64,000 bases of DNA from an uncultured Draconibacterium sp. (GTDB lineage: Bacteria > Bacteroidota > Bacteroidia > Bacteroidales > Prolixibacteraceae): contig NZ_OY781981.1 of the NCBI RefSeq assembly GCF_963677565.1, positions 3,650,001-3,714,000 of the forward strand, in the 5' to 3' direction. The notes beneath the pieces were generated by a model that saw only the letters and a program-made list of their open reading frames with translations, searched no databases and was not told the origin of the DNA. The translations under genes were made by a program, and so were the position numbers. Each line of letters starts with the position of its first letter. Positions within the stretch are counted from its first letter, which is position 1. Shown here piece by piece: positions 52,591 through 62,059 of this stretch.

Positions 52591-54117
52591 ATGAATCGTA
52601 TTCAAATCATATTGTTTTTACTGATGCTGGCGAGCTCTTGTACTATTTATGCAAGCTCAGAAGATAAGCCCAATATCATCTTTCTAATGACCGACGACCA
52701 GCGTTGGGATAACATGGGTTGTTATGGTAGGTCCGAGTTCAAAACTCCCAATATTGATAAATTGGCAGAGCAGGGTGTTATTTTCGACAAGGCATTTTAT
52801 GCCGTTGCAATATGTATGCCCAGCCGTGTTACCATGATGACTGGGCGTTACAATTCGAATCACCGTGTTGGATTTGTGGCTCCCGACGACTATACCTTGT
52901 CGCAGGCCGATTTTGAAAAGGGCTATCCCGCCTTATTAAAAAATGCAGGTTACCGTACTGGTTTTATCGGTAAAGTTGGCTTTACCGTTACCGCAGAAGC
53001 AACGAGGCCAAGTACACCCAAAGAGCATTTCTACAAAAAACACATGGGTGAAATCTTCGATTTTTTTGCAGGCACCGAAACCCATGATAGAAATGGTATG
53101 GTTACCTGGTCGGAAGATAATGAAGCACTGGAAGCAATTTTTAAAGAGGGACGTGAAAATTCGGGACGAACTCTACGAACCGGTGAAGCCATGTTGCGCT
53201 TTTTAGATACGCAACCTGATGATCAACCGTTCTGCCTTTCGGTAAGTTTTTATGCGGTTAAGCACGACAATAACAAGGATATTTACATGCCTCATTTCGA
53301 GTACTATCAAGATTTTAATATGTCGGTGCCTGAAAATTGGGAGGAAGATAATTCGGATGATTTGCCTAAGGTAGTGGTTGAAAATGCACGAGGACCACGT
53401 TTACATGCACAACGTTCATCTACCCCCGAGCTTTACCAAAGACTGGTGCGTCGCTTTGCTACACAAGGTTATAGTGTTGATGAGCAAGTTGGTTTATTGG
53501 TTGAAAAGCTGAAGGAGAAAGGAATGCTTGAAAATACCGTTATCATTTACACCAGCGATAACGGGCGTTTTCAGGGCTCACACGGACTTTTTGATAAGTG
53601 TTTACTATACGAAGAATCGGTGAAAGCACCTCTGATTGTATACGATGGTCGTGTACCCGAAAATAAACGTGGTTTCAGGGAAGATGCCTTAATCTCTTCG
53701 GTAGATATGGCTCCAACTATTCTTTCGCTGGCCGGTATTGAGGTTCCAAAAGGAATTCAGGGCCGTGACTTTAGCGGCATTTTAAACAAAACTCAAGATA
53801 TGACCCAATGGCGCGATGCTGTTTTTATGGAAGACCTTTTTTTGGTGGATATGTTTCAAGAACGATACAAGGAAAATGTAGATGAAATTAACCAAAAGCT
53901 GATTGCTGAAAACAAATCTTATCGCAGTCATGGCGTACGAACCGATCGGTACAAATATTTTGTGTACTACGAACACGATCCTAAAATTGAGGAATTATAC
54001 GATTTGGAAGAAGATCCACTCGAGCAGAATAATTTGGTCAACAATCAGAAATATAAAGAGGTGTTGAAAAAGTTACGGAAGAAGACCGAAGAAATGTACA
54101 ACGAAGCTATTCAATAA
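52591..54117 (+). CDS. Sulfatase, family S1 (iduronate-2-sulfatase-like clade), lipoprotein
   Basis: 508 residues; lipobox LASSC (Cys17). Motifs: MTDDQRWDNMGCYGR, formylglycine site C75-M-P-S-R79, YTSDNGRFQGSHGLFDKCLL. The GKWH motif of most sulfatases is replaced by GKVGF (about residues 126-130), so the sulfate-contacting His is missing or displaced. The SHGLFDK block is that of the iduronate/glucosamine-type S1 clade rather than the arylsulfatase A type. It lies between GH95 and the second lyase. Confidence 0.92.
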   Translation: MNRIQIILFLLMLASSCTIYASSEDKPNIIFLMTDDQRWDNMGCYGRSEFKTPNIDKLAEQGVIFDKAFYAVAICMPSRVTMMTGRYNSNHRVGFVAPDDYTLSQADFEKGYPALLKNAGYRTGFIGKVGFTVTAEATRPSTPKEHFYKKHMGEIFDFFAGTETHDRNGMVTWSEDNEALEAIFKEGRENSGRTLRTGEAMLRFLDTQPDDQPFCLSVSFYAVKHDNNKDIYMPHFEYYQDFNMSVPENWEEDNSDDLPKVVVENARGPRLHAQRSSTPELYQRLVRRFATQGYSVDEQVGLLVEKLKEKGMLENTVIIYTSDNGRFQGSHGLFDKCLLYEESVKAPLIVYDGRVPENKRGFREDALISSVDMAPTILSLAGIEVPKGIQGRDFSGILNKTQDMTQWRDAVFMEDLFLVDMFQERYKENVDEINQKLIAENKSYRSHGVRTDRYKYFVYYEHDPKIEELYDLEEDPLEQNNLVNNQKYKEVLKKLRKKTEEMYNEAIQ

Positions 54118-54146
54118 TATCTGACAAAAAGTAGAACACAATAATC

Positions 54147-56891
54147 ATGATAAGAAAACTAAAATTAGTAGCCGTTTTAATAAGTTTCATCAGCTTGGTA
54201 TACGCACAAGAAACAATCCAAATTCCACTTCCTAAAGACCTTACACAAGGTTATCCGCGGTTGTATATTACTCAAGCCGAAAAAGAGAACCTTGAAGAAA
54301 CTATTCAGCAGGAAGAATGGGCACAGGACGTTCTTGCCGGAATCCATAAGAAGATTGACACTCATGTTAAACGTCATGTGAAAGACCCTGAATGGATGCC
54401 ATCGCGCCTGATGATGTACTGGAAAACCAAAGCCACGAATGTGTATGTAAACGGAATTTACTATTCGCACGCCGATGGTGAGGCACCGGTGCCAACCGTT
54501 CGATATACCGGATCGCGCGATTATACCACCAATTACGCCATGCCTGATTTGGAAGATATTCTTCCGTATATGGACGATGAGCGGGGTTTGTACCTTCACA
54601 ATAAAAGCAAAGAGGGTAATCCTTTGGAGTGGGTGGAGCAGTCGAAAACAGGGGGCATACTTCACCGGCACAATGAAAAACTGCTGGGCTTTGCCCGCGA
54701 TGCCGCATTTCTGTATTGGCTCGAAGGAGACGAACGATTTGCCAAATTTGCCTTCGACATTTTCGATACCTACATGATGGGAATGTATTATCGCAACGAA
54801 CCCATTGATTTGTTGAATGGTCACATTCAAACGCTGGTGGGCATGACTTGTTTCCAGGTAATTCACGAAAAAGGCTTAATCGTGGTTGCCGAACTTTACG
54901 ACTTCCTTCATCAATACATCGTAAAAAACGAACCGGAGAAAATTGCCCTTTACGATGCTACCATAAAAAAATGGAACGAGAACATAATTCGAAACGGGGT
55001 TCCACAAAATAACTGGAACCTGCATCAGGCAAAAACGATACTGAAAGGTGCCATGGTGCTAAAAGACAATAAATTTTATGAGGACGGGAAAGGCCGCGAA
55101 TATTACATCGATTATATTCTGAATCAAACCTCAGCCCGCCAGTGGTCGCTTACCAAATTTATGGATTATGGTTACGACGAAAATAATGGTGTTTGGGCCG
55201 AGTGCCCGGGCTACTCGCAGGGCGTTACCAAAGACCTTACCAACTTTATTCGCGATTTCGACAATGCTTTCGACCACAATATTCTTCCTTACGCCCCGGT
55301 AATGGAGAGAGCTGTAAAAATGTTGCCGCAATACCTGTTCCCCAATGGGCAGATTGTTGCTTTTGGCGATACGAACTACGGTCCACTTTATACAGAGCCC
55401 ATGAGCGACATGGTGCGTATTGCTCAGAAAAACGGGAATGAATCTTTGGAAGAAGAATTTACGGCCATGTATCGTTTGTTTGAACCCAATGCCGACAAAC
55501 CTGCCCAACAACGCAGGCCGCGGGCAAATATTTCTTCGTTTTTTGCCAGTAAGCCATTGGAGTTGAATCCAAAATACAACAAAGCAAAACGCGAAGATTA
55601 TGTGACACAAACCTTTTACGCACCCAACGTAAGCTGGCACGTGCAACGCATGGGCTGGGGAACCGATGCCATGATGGTTTCAATGAATGGCTCGTTGGGT
55701 AATCACATGCATGCGAATGGAATTAATATTGAACTTTACGGAAAAGGTTTGGTGCAGGGCGCAGACCCGGGTAAAGGAGCCGGCTATTTGCAACCCATTT
55801 ATCTGGAATACTATTCGCAGTTTCCGGCGCACAACACGGTGATGGTGGACGGAGCTTCGTCGTACACCGAAATGTTAAGCTATCATGCTTTCGATTTAAT
55901 GGGCGAGTACCCCAGATCGGAACAAAAATCAGGTTACTATCCAAACATTACCTATTCCGATGTTTATTTTCTTGAGCCCGAAACCCGTAGCGACCAAAAC
56001 CGAATGGTGAGTATTGTAAAAACCGGCGAAACAACCGGGTATTATGTCGATATTTTCCGCTCGAAAAAACAACGTAAAGGCGATAAGTTTCACGATTATT
56101 ATTACCACAACCTGGGGCAAAGCATGCAGGTGACCGATACCAAAGGTAATCAATTGGAATTGACACCGAGCGAAGAAATGGGATTTGCCGGAGGACACCT
56201 TTACGCAATGGATTACATGTGGGATAAAAAATCAATACATACCAGCGAAGATTATGTAGCCGAATGGAAAATTGACAGAGCCGAAGGAGAAGCCGATGTA
56301 TTTATGAATCTTTGGATGAAAGGCACTGAAGGACGCGAAGTTTACACGGTTAAATCGCCACCCTGTAAGTCGTTTAAAGACAAAACAGGAATTCCGTACG
56401 ATGTTGACCACGAGCCATACTTAACCCTGGTTGCCCGCCAGCACGGCGAAGCCTGGGAACATCCGTTTATTTCGGTTTACGAACCTTTTACATCTGATGA
56501 TGGGAAAAGCATCGAGTCTATTCTTGGATTTGAAGACGAGAATGGAGCAACAGATTTTGCCGGAATACAAGTGATAAATAAATCAGGTAGAAAGGACTAC
56601 ATTTTCTCTACGTATGACCAAAAAACAGCAAAGTATAAAAACATGCAGACCGATGCTACTTATGCGCTTGTTGGAAACGAAAAGAATGGTGATTTTGTTT
56701 TGTTCATGGGGAATGGTACACGGTTAATTGCAAATGGTTTAATTTTTTCTGCAAAAGAAAAAGGGAATTTGGTATTTGAGCAAAAAGGAGATGTAATGTA
56801 TTTAAATAATGAAATGTCGGTTACAATAATCAGTGAAAATAGAGAAATGAAATTTGATAAAGGAGATTACCGAGAAGTACAATTTGAATAG
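54147..56891 (+). CDS. Heparinase II/III-like polysaccharide lyase (paralogue 2)
   Basis: 914 residues with a type I signal (ending VYAQ). It shares with the protein at 35347-38166 both the toroid part (DPEWMPSRLMMYWKTKATNV, YSHADGEAPVPTVRYTGSRD, NNWNLHQAKTILKG, ARQWSLTKFMDYGYDENNGVW) and the beta-sandwich (SLGNHMHANGINIELYGKG, EYYSQFPAHNTVMVDG, SGYYPNITYSDVYF, YYYHNLGQ). Two copies, placed apart by 16 kb, may cut different patterns of sulfation or different uronates. GH88 at the start of the operon is the natural consumer of their products. 29 bp after a sulfatase stop. Confidence 0.85.
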   Translation: MIRKLKLVAVLISFISLVYAQETIQIPLPKDLTQGYPRLYITQAEKENLEETIQQEEWAQDVLAGIHKKIDTHVKRHVKDPEWMPSRLMMYWKTKATNVYVNGIYYSHADGEAPVPTVRYTGSRDYTTNYAMPDLEDILPYMDDERGLYLHNKSKEGNPLEWVEQSKTGGILHRHNEKLLGFARDAAFLYWLEGDERFAKFAFDIFDTYMMGMYYRNEPIDLLNGHIQTLVGMTCFQVIHEKGLIVVAELYDFLHQYIVKNEPEKIALYDATIKKWNENIIRNGVPQNNWNLHQAKTILKGAMVLKDNKFYEDGKGREYYIDYILNQTSARQWSLTKFMDYGYDENNGVWAECPGYSQGVTKDLTNFIRDFDNAFDHNILPYAPVMERAVKMLPQYLFPNGQIVAFGDTNYGPLYTEPMSDMVRIAQKNGNESLEEEFTAMYRLFEPNADKPAQQRRPRANISSFFASKPLELNPKYNKAKREDYVTQTFYAPNVSWHVQRMGWGTDAMMVSMNGSLGNHMHANGINIELYGKGLVQGADPGKGAGYLQPIYLEYYSQFPAHNTVMVDGASSYTEMLSYHAFDLMGEYPRSEQKSGYYPNITYSDVYFLEPETRSDQNRMVSIVKTGETTGYYVDIFRSKKQRKGDKFHDYYYHNLGQSMQVTDTKGNQLELTPSEEMGFAGGHLYAMDYMWDKKSIHTSEDYVAEWKIDRAEGEADVFMNLWMKGTEGREVYTVKSPPCKSFKDKTGIPYDVDHEPYLTLVARQHGEAWEHPFISVYEPFTSDDGKSIESILGFEDENGATDFAGIQVINKSGRKDYIFSTYDQKTAKYKNMQTDATYALVGNEKNGDFVLFMGNGTRLIANGLIFSAKEKGNLVFEQKGDVMYLNNEMSVTIISENREMKFDKGDYREVQFE

Positions 56892-57096
56892 ATATTTTAT
56901 AAAAAATAATGTCCTTTTCTAAATGGTTTTTTCTCGTATTAAAAGGATGTAACGAATTAAATGACAAATTAAGTTGAAAGCATGATTTATAAAATACGAA
57001 ATATGTAACGAATATAAATGACATGTAGATCCAGGATGATGATTGCAATGTGTGTGTATTCGATACGATACCTTATGAATAAACAATTTTAATCGT
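56892..57096. promoter_or_regulatory. 205-bp gap with two 20-bp direct repeats before the sulfatase cassette
   Basis: ATGTAACGAAT followed by AATGACA occurs at 56947-56966 and again at 57003-57023, 56 bp apart, differing by one inserted base. This is the longest gap inside the enzyme operon. The copies may be an operator or the trace of a small insertion; no consensus promoter box is evident between them and the sulfatase start. Confidence 0.4.
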
Positions 57097-58548
57097 ATGA
57101 AATATCTAAATTTAATCACTATTAGTATTCTGTTAAGCAGTTTGTTTTTCGGATGCCAAAAAGAACCAAAACAACCCAATTTTCTGTTCATTTTGGTCGA
57201 CGACCAATCGGCGTTCGATTTAAAACTTTACGACGAACATTCAATACTTGAAACACCCAATATTGACAAATTGGCACAAGGAGGAATGGTTTTCGAGAAT
57301 GCCTACCACATGGGAGCTATGAATGGAGCCGTTTGTACACCATCGCGCCACATGATTATGAGTGGCCGAACCGTTTGGAACCTGCCCCAAAGTGCTGGAA
57401 AAACGCCAGAGTACAATTGCCCCGACAGTTTAGAATTGCAAACCATTGGCGCCGTTTTTAATCGCGCCGGCTACAATACCATGCGCACCTGCAAAAAAGG
57501 CAATTCGTTTGCAGCTGCCAACAACCAGTTTACCGTGGTGCACGACGCTACAAAACGTGGCGGGACAGAAGAAAGTGGAAGCGCCTGGCATGGCAAACAA
57601 GTACTTAATTATTTGAATAAACGAGAAGCCAATCAAGAGACCGAACCATTTTTTATCTATTTTGGTTTTTCGCATCCGCATGATGTGCGTAACGGAACCC
57701 CTGAATTGTTAGCCAAGTACGGGGCTACTAACCATAAAAATAAAGAAGCATTACCGTCGGCCAATCCAAAACAACCTGAAGTTCCTGTAAATTATTTATC
57801 AGAACATCCATTCTTCCATGGTCATCCGGGACTTAGAGATGAAGACCGCGTGTCAGGTGTTTGGAAAAACCGCGATGAACAAACGATTCGTAACGAGCAG
57901 GGACGCGAATTTGCTTGCTCTGAGAATATTGACATTCAAATAGGTAAAGTATTAAAAAAGCTGGAAGAAATGGGTGAGTTGGAAAATACTTACATTATTT
58001 ACACCGCCGATCACGGAATTGCCATTGGACGTCACGGTTTAATGGGCAAGCAAAATCTTTACGAGCATTGTTGGCGTGTGCCTTTTATTGTAAATGGTCC
58101 CGGAATTAAAGCCGGTACCCGTGTTGAAGGAAATATTTATTTGCTTGATGTGTTGCCAACACTTTGCGAACTGGCTGGTATAGCCCAGCCAGAGACAGTT
58201 CAGGGAAAATCATTTAAACCGGTGCTGGATTCTGGAGAAAGTACCATACGCGATGTCATGTATGGCGTTTATGCAGGAGGTACAAAACCAGGTATGCGTT
58301 CTGTTCGAAAAGGTGATTGGAAGCTTATAAAGTACGATATGATGGATGGCGCAGTTCGCGAAACCCAGTTATTCAACCTTGCTGAAAATCCAAATGAATT
58401 TTTGCCAGAACATGGTAAAAACGGTGAAATGGAAACCGATTTAGCTGAGAATCCGAAATATGCCGATAAACTGGCGGAAATGGAAGCTCTGCTATTGAAA
58501 CAGATGGAAGAACATAATGATCCATATCGTTTGTGGGATCAAAAGTAG
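57097..58548 (+). CDS. Sulfatase, family S1 (iduronate-2-sulfatase-like clade), lipoprotein
   Basis: 483 residues; lipobox LFFGC (Cys20). Motifs: VDDQSAFDLKLYDE, formylglycine site C80-T-P-S-R84, YTADHGIAIGRHGLMGKQNLY. At the GKWH position it reads CKKGNSFA, so both Trp and His are replaced. The GRHGLMGKQNLYEHCWRVP block puts it with the sulfatase at 52591 in the clade that uses a different set of sulfate contacts. First of a run of five sulfatases. Confidence 0.92.
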   Translation: MKYLNLITISILLSSLFFGCQKEPKQPNFLFILVDDQSAFDLKLYDEHSILETPNIDKLAQGGMVFENAYHMGAMNGAVCTPSRHMIMSGRTVWNLPQSAGKTPEYNCPDSLELQTIGAVFNRAGYNTMRTCKKGNSFAAANNQFTVVHDATKRGGTEESGSAWHGKQVLNYLNKREANQETEPFFIYFGFSHPHDVRNGTPELLAKYGATNHKNKEALPSANPKQPEVPVNYLSEHPFFHGHPGLRDEDRVSGVWKNRDEQTIRNEQGREFACSENIDIQIGKVLKKLEEMGELENTYIIYTADHGIAIGRHGLMGKQNLYEHCWRVPFIVNGPGIKAGTRVEGNIYLLDVLPTLCELAGIAQPETVQGKSFKPVLDSGESTIRDVMYGVYAGGTKPGMRSVRKGDWKLIKYDMMDGAVRETQLFNLAENPNEFLPEHGKNGEMETDLAENPKYADKLAEMEALLLKQMEEHNDPYRLWDQK

Positions 58549-58581
58549 AAAAGTAGTCTTTATAAAAATACTGTAAAAAAT

Positions 58582-60030
58582 ATGAAACATCTAAAAACCA
58601 TAACAATTATCTCGCTGCTAAGTGTAGCTCTCTTATCATGTAAAACTGGAGAAAAGGAAACAAAACCCAACATTGTGGTAATCTTATGCGATGATTTAGG
58701 ATACGGTGACTTATCCTCATTTGGACATTCTTTTATAGAAACTCCCAACCTGGATAAATTAGCCGAAGAAGGAATTAAGTGTACGAGCTTTTATTCGGCT
58801 GCGCCGGTTTGTTCGCCATCGCGTGCAGGCTTGTTAACCGGGCGCAGTCCGAACCGCGCCGGTATCTACGATTTTATTCCGGGACCCAAAAAGAGCGAAG
58901 ATTGCCGCGATTTGGTACACTTGCAGGCTCACGAGAAAACCATTCCGGCCATGTTAAAAACCGTTGGTTATTCAACTTGTCTGTCTGGGAAATGGCATTG
59001 CAGCTCTTATTTTAATTCCGAAAAACAACCCACTCCCGGGTATTTTGGATTCGACCACTGGTTTGCTACGCATAACAATGCTGCTCCAAGTCATGAAAAT
59101 CCTAAAAACTTTGTACGAAATGGCGAAGATGTCGGACAGCTGGAAGGCTTTAGCTGCCAGTTGGTGGTTGACGAGGCGTTAAACTGGTTGAAAGAAAAGG
59201 AAGCCGATAATCCTTTTTACCTGCAGGTTTGTTTTCACGAACCTCACGAGCCAGTGGCATCGCCGCAGATGATCGTTGACAAATACATGCCAAAAGCGGA
59301 AAACGAAAACCAGGCTCAGTATTTTGCTAATGTTGAAAACATGGATAAAGCGGTGGGAAGACTAATTTCTTATTTAGAAGCGAATTACAGCGAAAATACC
59401 CTGGTTGTATTTAGTTCAGATAATGGCCCGGAAACCTTAAACCGCTATTCTCGGGCCAAAAGGTCGTATGGTTCGCCCGGACCTTTAAAAGGTATGAAAC
59501 TTTGGACTACCGAAGCAGGTTTTCGGGTTCCGGGAGTTTTGTATTGGTTAGGAAAAGAAACATTTAACGGTACTTCCGATGCAGTAATTTCATCGCTTGA
59601 TTTTATGCCCACTTTTGCTGAAATTTCAGGTGCAAAACTTCCTGATGTAGAACTGGATGGGCAGTCGATGATGCCTTTGATTGAAACAGGAAGAATGGAA
59701 AGAATAAAGCCATTGACCTGGGCCTTTTACGATGCCATTAACGAGCGAAGGGTAGCCATGAGAACCGATGATTGGAAAATCATGTGCAGCCTGAAAAGCG
59801 AAGACACAACAATGGTTCGACTTCATAATATCTACGACGGAAACCTTCCAATGATTAAAAATGCTGAGATGACTGATTTTGTGCTTTATAATATGAAGCA
59901 AGATATTTCGGAAAGCAGCGATGTTTCGGAAGAATACCCAGAGAAATTTGAGGAAATGAAAGAGCTGCTAAAAGCCGAATACGGCAACCTGTTGGACGGT
60001 AGTTTTGTGTGGAACAGAGAAAAAGAATAG
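58582..60030 (+). CDS. Sulfatase, family S1, lipoprotein
   Basis: 482 residues; lipobox ALLSC (Cys20). Motifs: LCDDLGYGDLSSFG, formylglycine site C77-S-P-S-R81, SGKWHCSSY, FSSDNGPETLNRYSRAKRSY and a GPLKGMKLWTTEAGFRVPGV segment, the arylsulfatase A-type arrangement. Sulfate ester hydrolysis on an exported glycan fragment is expected; position specificity cannot be read from sequence. 33 bp after the previous sulfatase. Confidence 0.93.
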   Translation: MKHLKTITIISLLSVALLSCKTGEKETKPNIVVILCDDLGYGDLSSFGHSFIETPNLDKLAEEGIKCTSFYSAAPVCSPSRAGLLTGRSPNRAGIYDFIPGPKKSEDCRDLVHLQAHEKTIPAMLKTVGYSTCLSGKWHCSSYFNSEKQPTPGYFGFDHWFATHNNAAPSHENPKNFVRNGEDVGQLEGFSCQLVVDEALNWLKEKEADNPFYLQVCFHEPHEPVASPQMIVDKYMPKAENENQAQYFANVENMDKAVGRLISYLEANYSENTLVVFSSDNGPETLNRYSRAKRSYGSPGPLKGMKLWTTEAGFRVPGVLYWLGKETFNGTSDAVISSLDFMPTFAEISGAKLPDVELDGQSMMPLIETGRMERIKPLTWAFYDAINERRVAMRTDDWKIMCSLKSEDTTMVRLHNIYDGNLPMIKNAEMTDFVLYNMKQDISESSDVSEEYPEKFEEMKELLKAEYGNLLDGSFVWNREKE

Positions 60031-60071
60031 AAAGGTTGAATATAAAAAACTGAAGTTTTTATATAACGCAA

Positions 60072-60140
60072 TACATAGTTTGGAGTGTGCTTCCCTTGTG
60101 GGAGAACTCCTGTACTTTACTTCGGAAGTAAGGGGGACTA
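60072..60140. repeat. Palindromic intergenic element between sulfatase genes
   Basis: A TTACTTCGGAAGTAA hairpin with flanking CTCC/GGGGGA words lies in the 136-bp gap before the next sulfatase. It is similar in style, though not in sequence, to the element at 31706-31824. It may be a dispersed repeat or a weak stem for RNA stability. Confidence 0.35.
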
Positions 60141-60166
60141 GAAAAAGATAAACAAATCAAATTCTC

Positions 60167-61996
60167 ATGAAACAAACCATAATCACTTTAGCAATGCTTG
60201 CAATCTCATTATTTGCCATTGCCTGTAAGCAAACCAGTAACCAGCATCACGAATCCGGCATCCAGAATCGTCCCAATGTCATTCTAATCATGGTCGACGA
60301 CCAGGGTTACGGCGACATAGCTGCCCATGGAAATCCTTGGATTAAGACACCTAATATCGATAAACTACACGATGTAAGTACACGATTAACGCAATACCAT
60401 GTAAGCCCAACCTGCGCACCTACCCGTGCCGCAATCATGACAGGGCATCACAACTATCGAACAGGCGTATTTTTTACCATTAAAGGCCGTTCGCTTCTTT
60501 TAGAACGCGAAACAACAATGGCTGAAGTGTTTAAAGAAAACGGCTACAGCACAGCTATTTTCGGGAAATGGCATCTTGGAGATAATTATCCGTTTCGCCC
60601 TGAAGATAATGGTTTTGATGAAGTGTTGGTGCACAATGGTGGTGGCGTTGGCCAAACGATGGATTACTGGTACAACGATTATTTTGATGACAAGTACATG
60701 CACAATGGCAAACTGGAGCAGTATGAAGGCTACTGCACCGATGTTTGGTTCGAGAATGCTAAAAAGTTCATCCAATCTAAAAAAGATGAACCTTTTTTTT
60801 GTTATCTGTCAACCAATGCAGCGCATTCGCCGTACTGGGTAGATGATAAATATTCAGCGCCCTACAAAGACAACGACTCCATTCCCAATGCTGCCTTTTA
60901 TGGCATGATAGCCAATATCGACGAAAACCTGGGCAAGCTGGTTGAGTTTCTGAAAGAACAGGAAATTATGGACAATACCATCCTCATTTTTACTGCCGAT
61001 AATGGTTCGGCAGCCGGTAACAAATTGGATGGCGACCGCCTCGACAGTTTTGTGAAGAAAGGATATAACTATGGAATGCGTGGTGTAAAAGCCAGTATGT
61101 ACGAAGGCGGACATCGCGTGCCCTTCTTTATTCAATGGAAAAACGGCGGAATAAACATGGGGCGAGACATTAACGAACTAACTGCACATTATGATGTTCT
61201 GCCAACGCTTATCGACCTGTGTGATCTGGAATTGAAGGAAGAAATTAAATTCGACGGGCAAAGCCTGGTGCCTTTAATTAATGGTGAAACGAAGAATTTT
61301 GAAGATAGAATGGTGGTAGTAAGTACGCAATTTTCAACCGACCCGGAACCTTGGAAACGCACAGCATTACTGCATAAAAACTGGCGTTTGGTAGAAGGAA
61401 CCGAGTTGTACGATTTAAGCACCGACCCGGAACAACGTACCAACATTGCAGAAAAATACCCGGAAAAAGTGGCGGAATACAAGGCTGCTTACGATAAGTT
61501 TTGGGCTGAAATTTCACCAACTTTCGAAGAAAAGCCGTTTTTTATAATTGGCCATGAAGCTGAAAATCCAACCACCCTGTTTGGTCACGATTGGCATTCC
61601 AACCCCGATTTTACCCCTTGGGCTCAGCGACACATTCGTTCGGGCTATGTAAACAATGGCTTTTGGCGTGTTCGCGTAGCTGAAAAAGGTACCTATACTT
61701 TTAAACTGCGCCGCTGGCCAAAAGAGACGGGGCTTATTTTGGGAGCCGAAGCTCCTGTTCGTCCTGCTTTACCCGGTACCAGCGTAACGGCAAGTAAAAA
61801 GGGGATTGCCTTAAATATTAAAAAAGCACGCCTTACACTACAGGATGTTGAACTGAGCAAAGATGTAGACAGTAACGCTGAATTTGTTCAGTTTTCCATC
61901 GAACTGGAAAAAGGCGAAACGCATCTGCAAACCTGGTTTACGCTTGATGATGGTACGGAATTGGGGGCTTATTATGTGGAAATTGAAAAAATATAG
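60167..61996 (+). CDS. Sulfatase, family S1, long form with C-terminal extension, lipoprotein
   Basis: 609 residues; lipobox FAIAC (Cys20). Motifs: MVDDQGYGDIAAHG, formylglycine site C83-A-P-T-R87, FGKWHLGDNYPFRPED, FTADNGSAAGNKLDGDRL, and GVKASMYEGGHRVPFFIQW. Beyond the usual end of the sulfatase core (about residue 450) there is an extra beta-rich domain (GYVNNGFWRVRVAEKGTYTF, TLQDVELSKDVDSNAEFVQF) of about 150 residues, possibly for glycan binding. The start of the truncated gene at 63703 belongs to the same clade (shared YHVG/YHVS, CAPTR motifs). Confidence 0.93.
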   Translation: MKQTIITLAMLAISLFAIACKQTSNQHHESGIQNRPNVILIMVDDQGYGDIAAHGNPWIKTPNIDKLHDVSTRLTQYHVSPTCAPTRAAIMTGHHNYRTGVFFTIKGRSLLLERETTMAEVFKENGYSTAIFGKWHLGDNYPFRPEDNGFDEVLVHNGGGVGQTMDYWYNDYFDDKYMHNGKLEQYEGYCTDVWFENAKKFIQSKKDEPFFCYLSTNAAHSPYWVDDKYSAPYKDNDSIPNAAFYGMIANIDENLGKLVEFLKEQEIMDNTILIFTADNGSAAGNKLDGDRLDSFVKKGYNYGMRGVKASMYEGGHRVPFFIQWKNGGINMGRDINELTAHYDVLPTLIDLCDLELKEEIKFDGQSLVPLINGETKNFEDRMVVVSTQFSTDPEPWKRTALLHKNWRLVEGTELYDLSTDPEQRTNIAEKYPEKVAEYKAAYDKFWAEISPTFEEKPFFIIGHEAENPTTLFGHDWHSNPDFTPWAQRHIRSGYVNNGFWRVRVAEKGTYTFKLRRWPKETGLILGAEAPVRPALPGTSVTASKKGIALNIKKARLTLQDVELSKDVDSNAEFVQFSIELEKGETHLQTWFTLDDGTELGAYYVEIEKI

Positions 61997-62059
61997 AAAT
62001 TATCCTTTATGTGTCTGAAAAAGGGATCGGAGTAGAGAAGTAAACAAAATATTTTTAAT

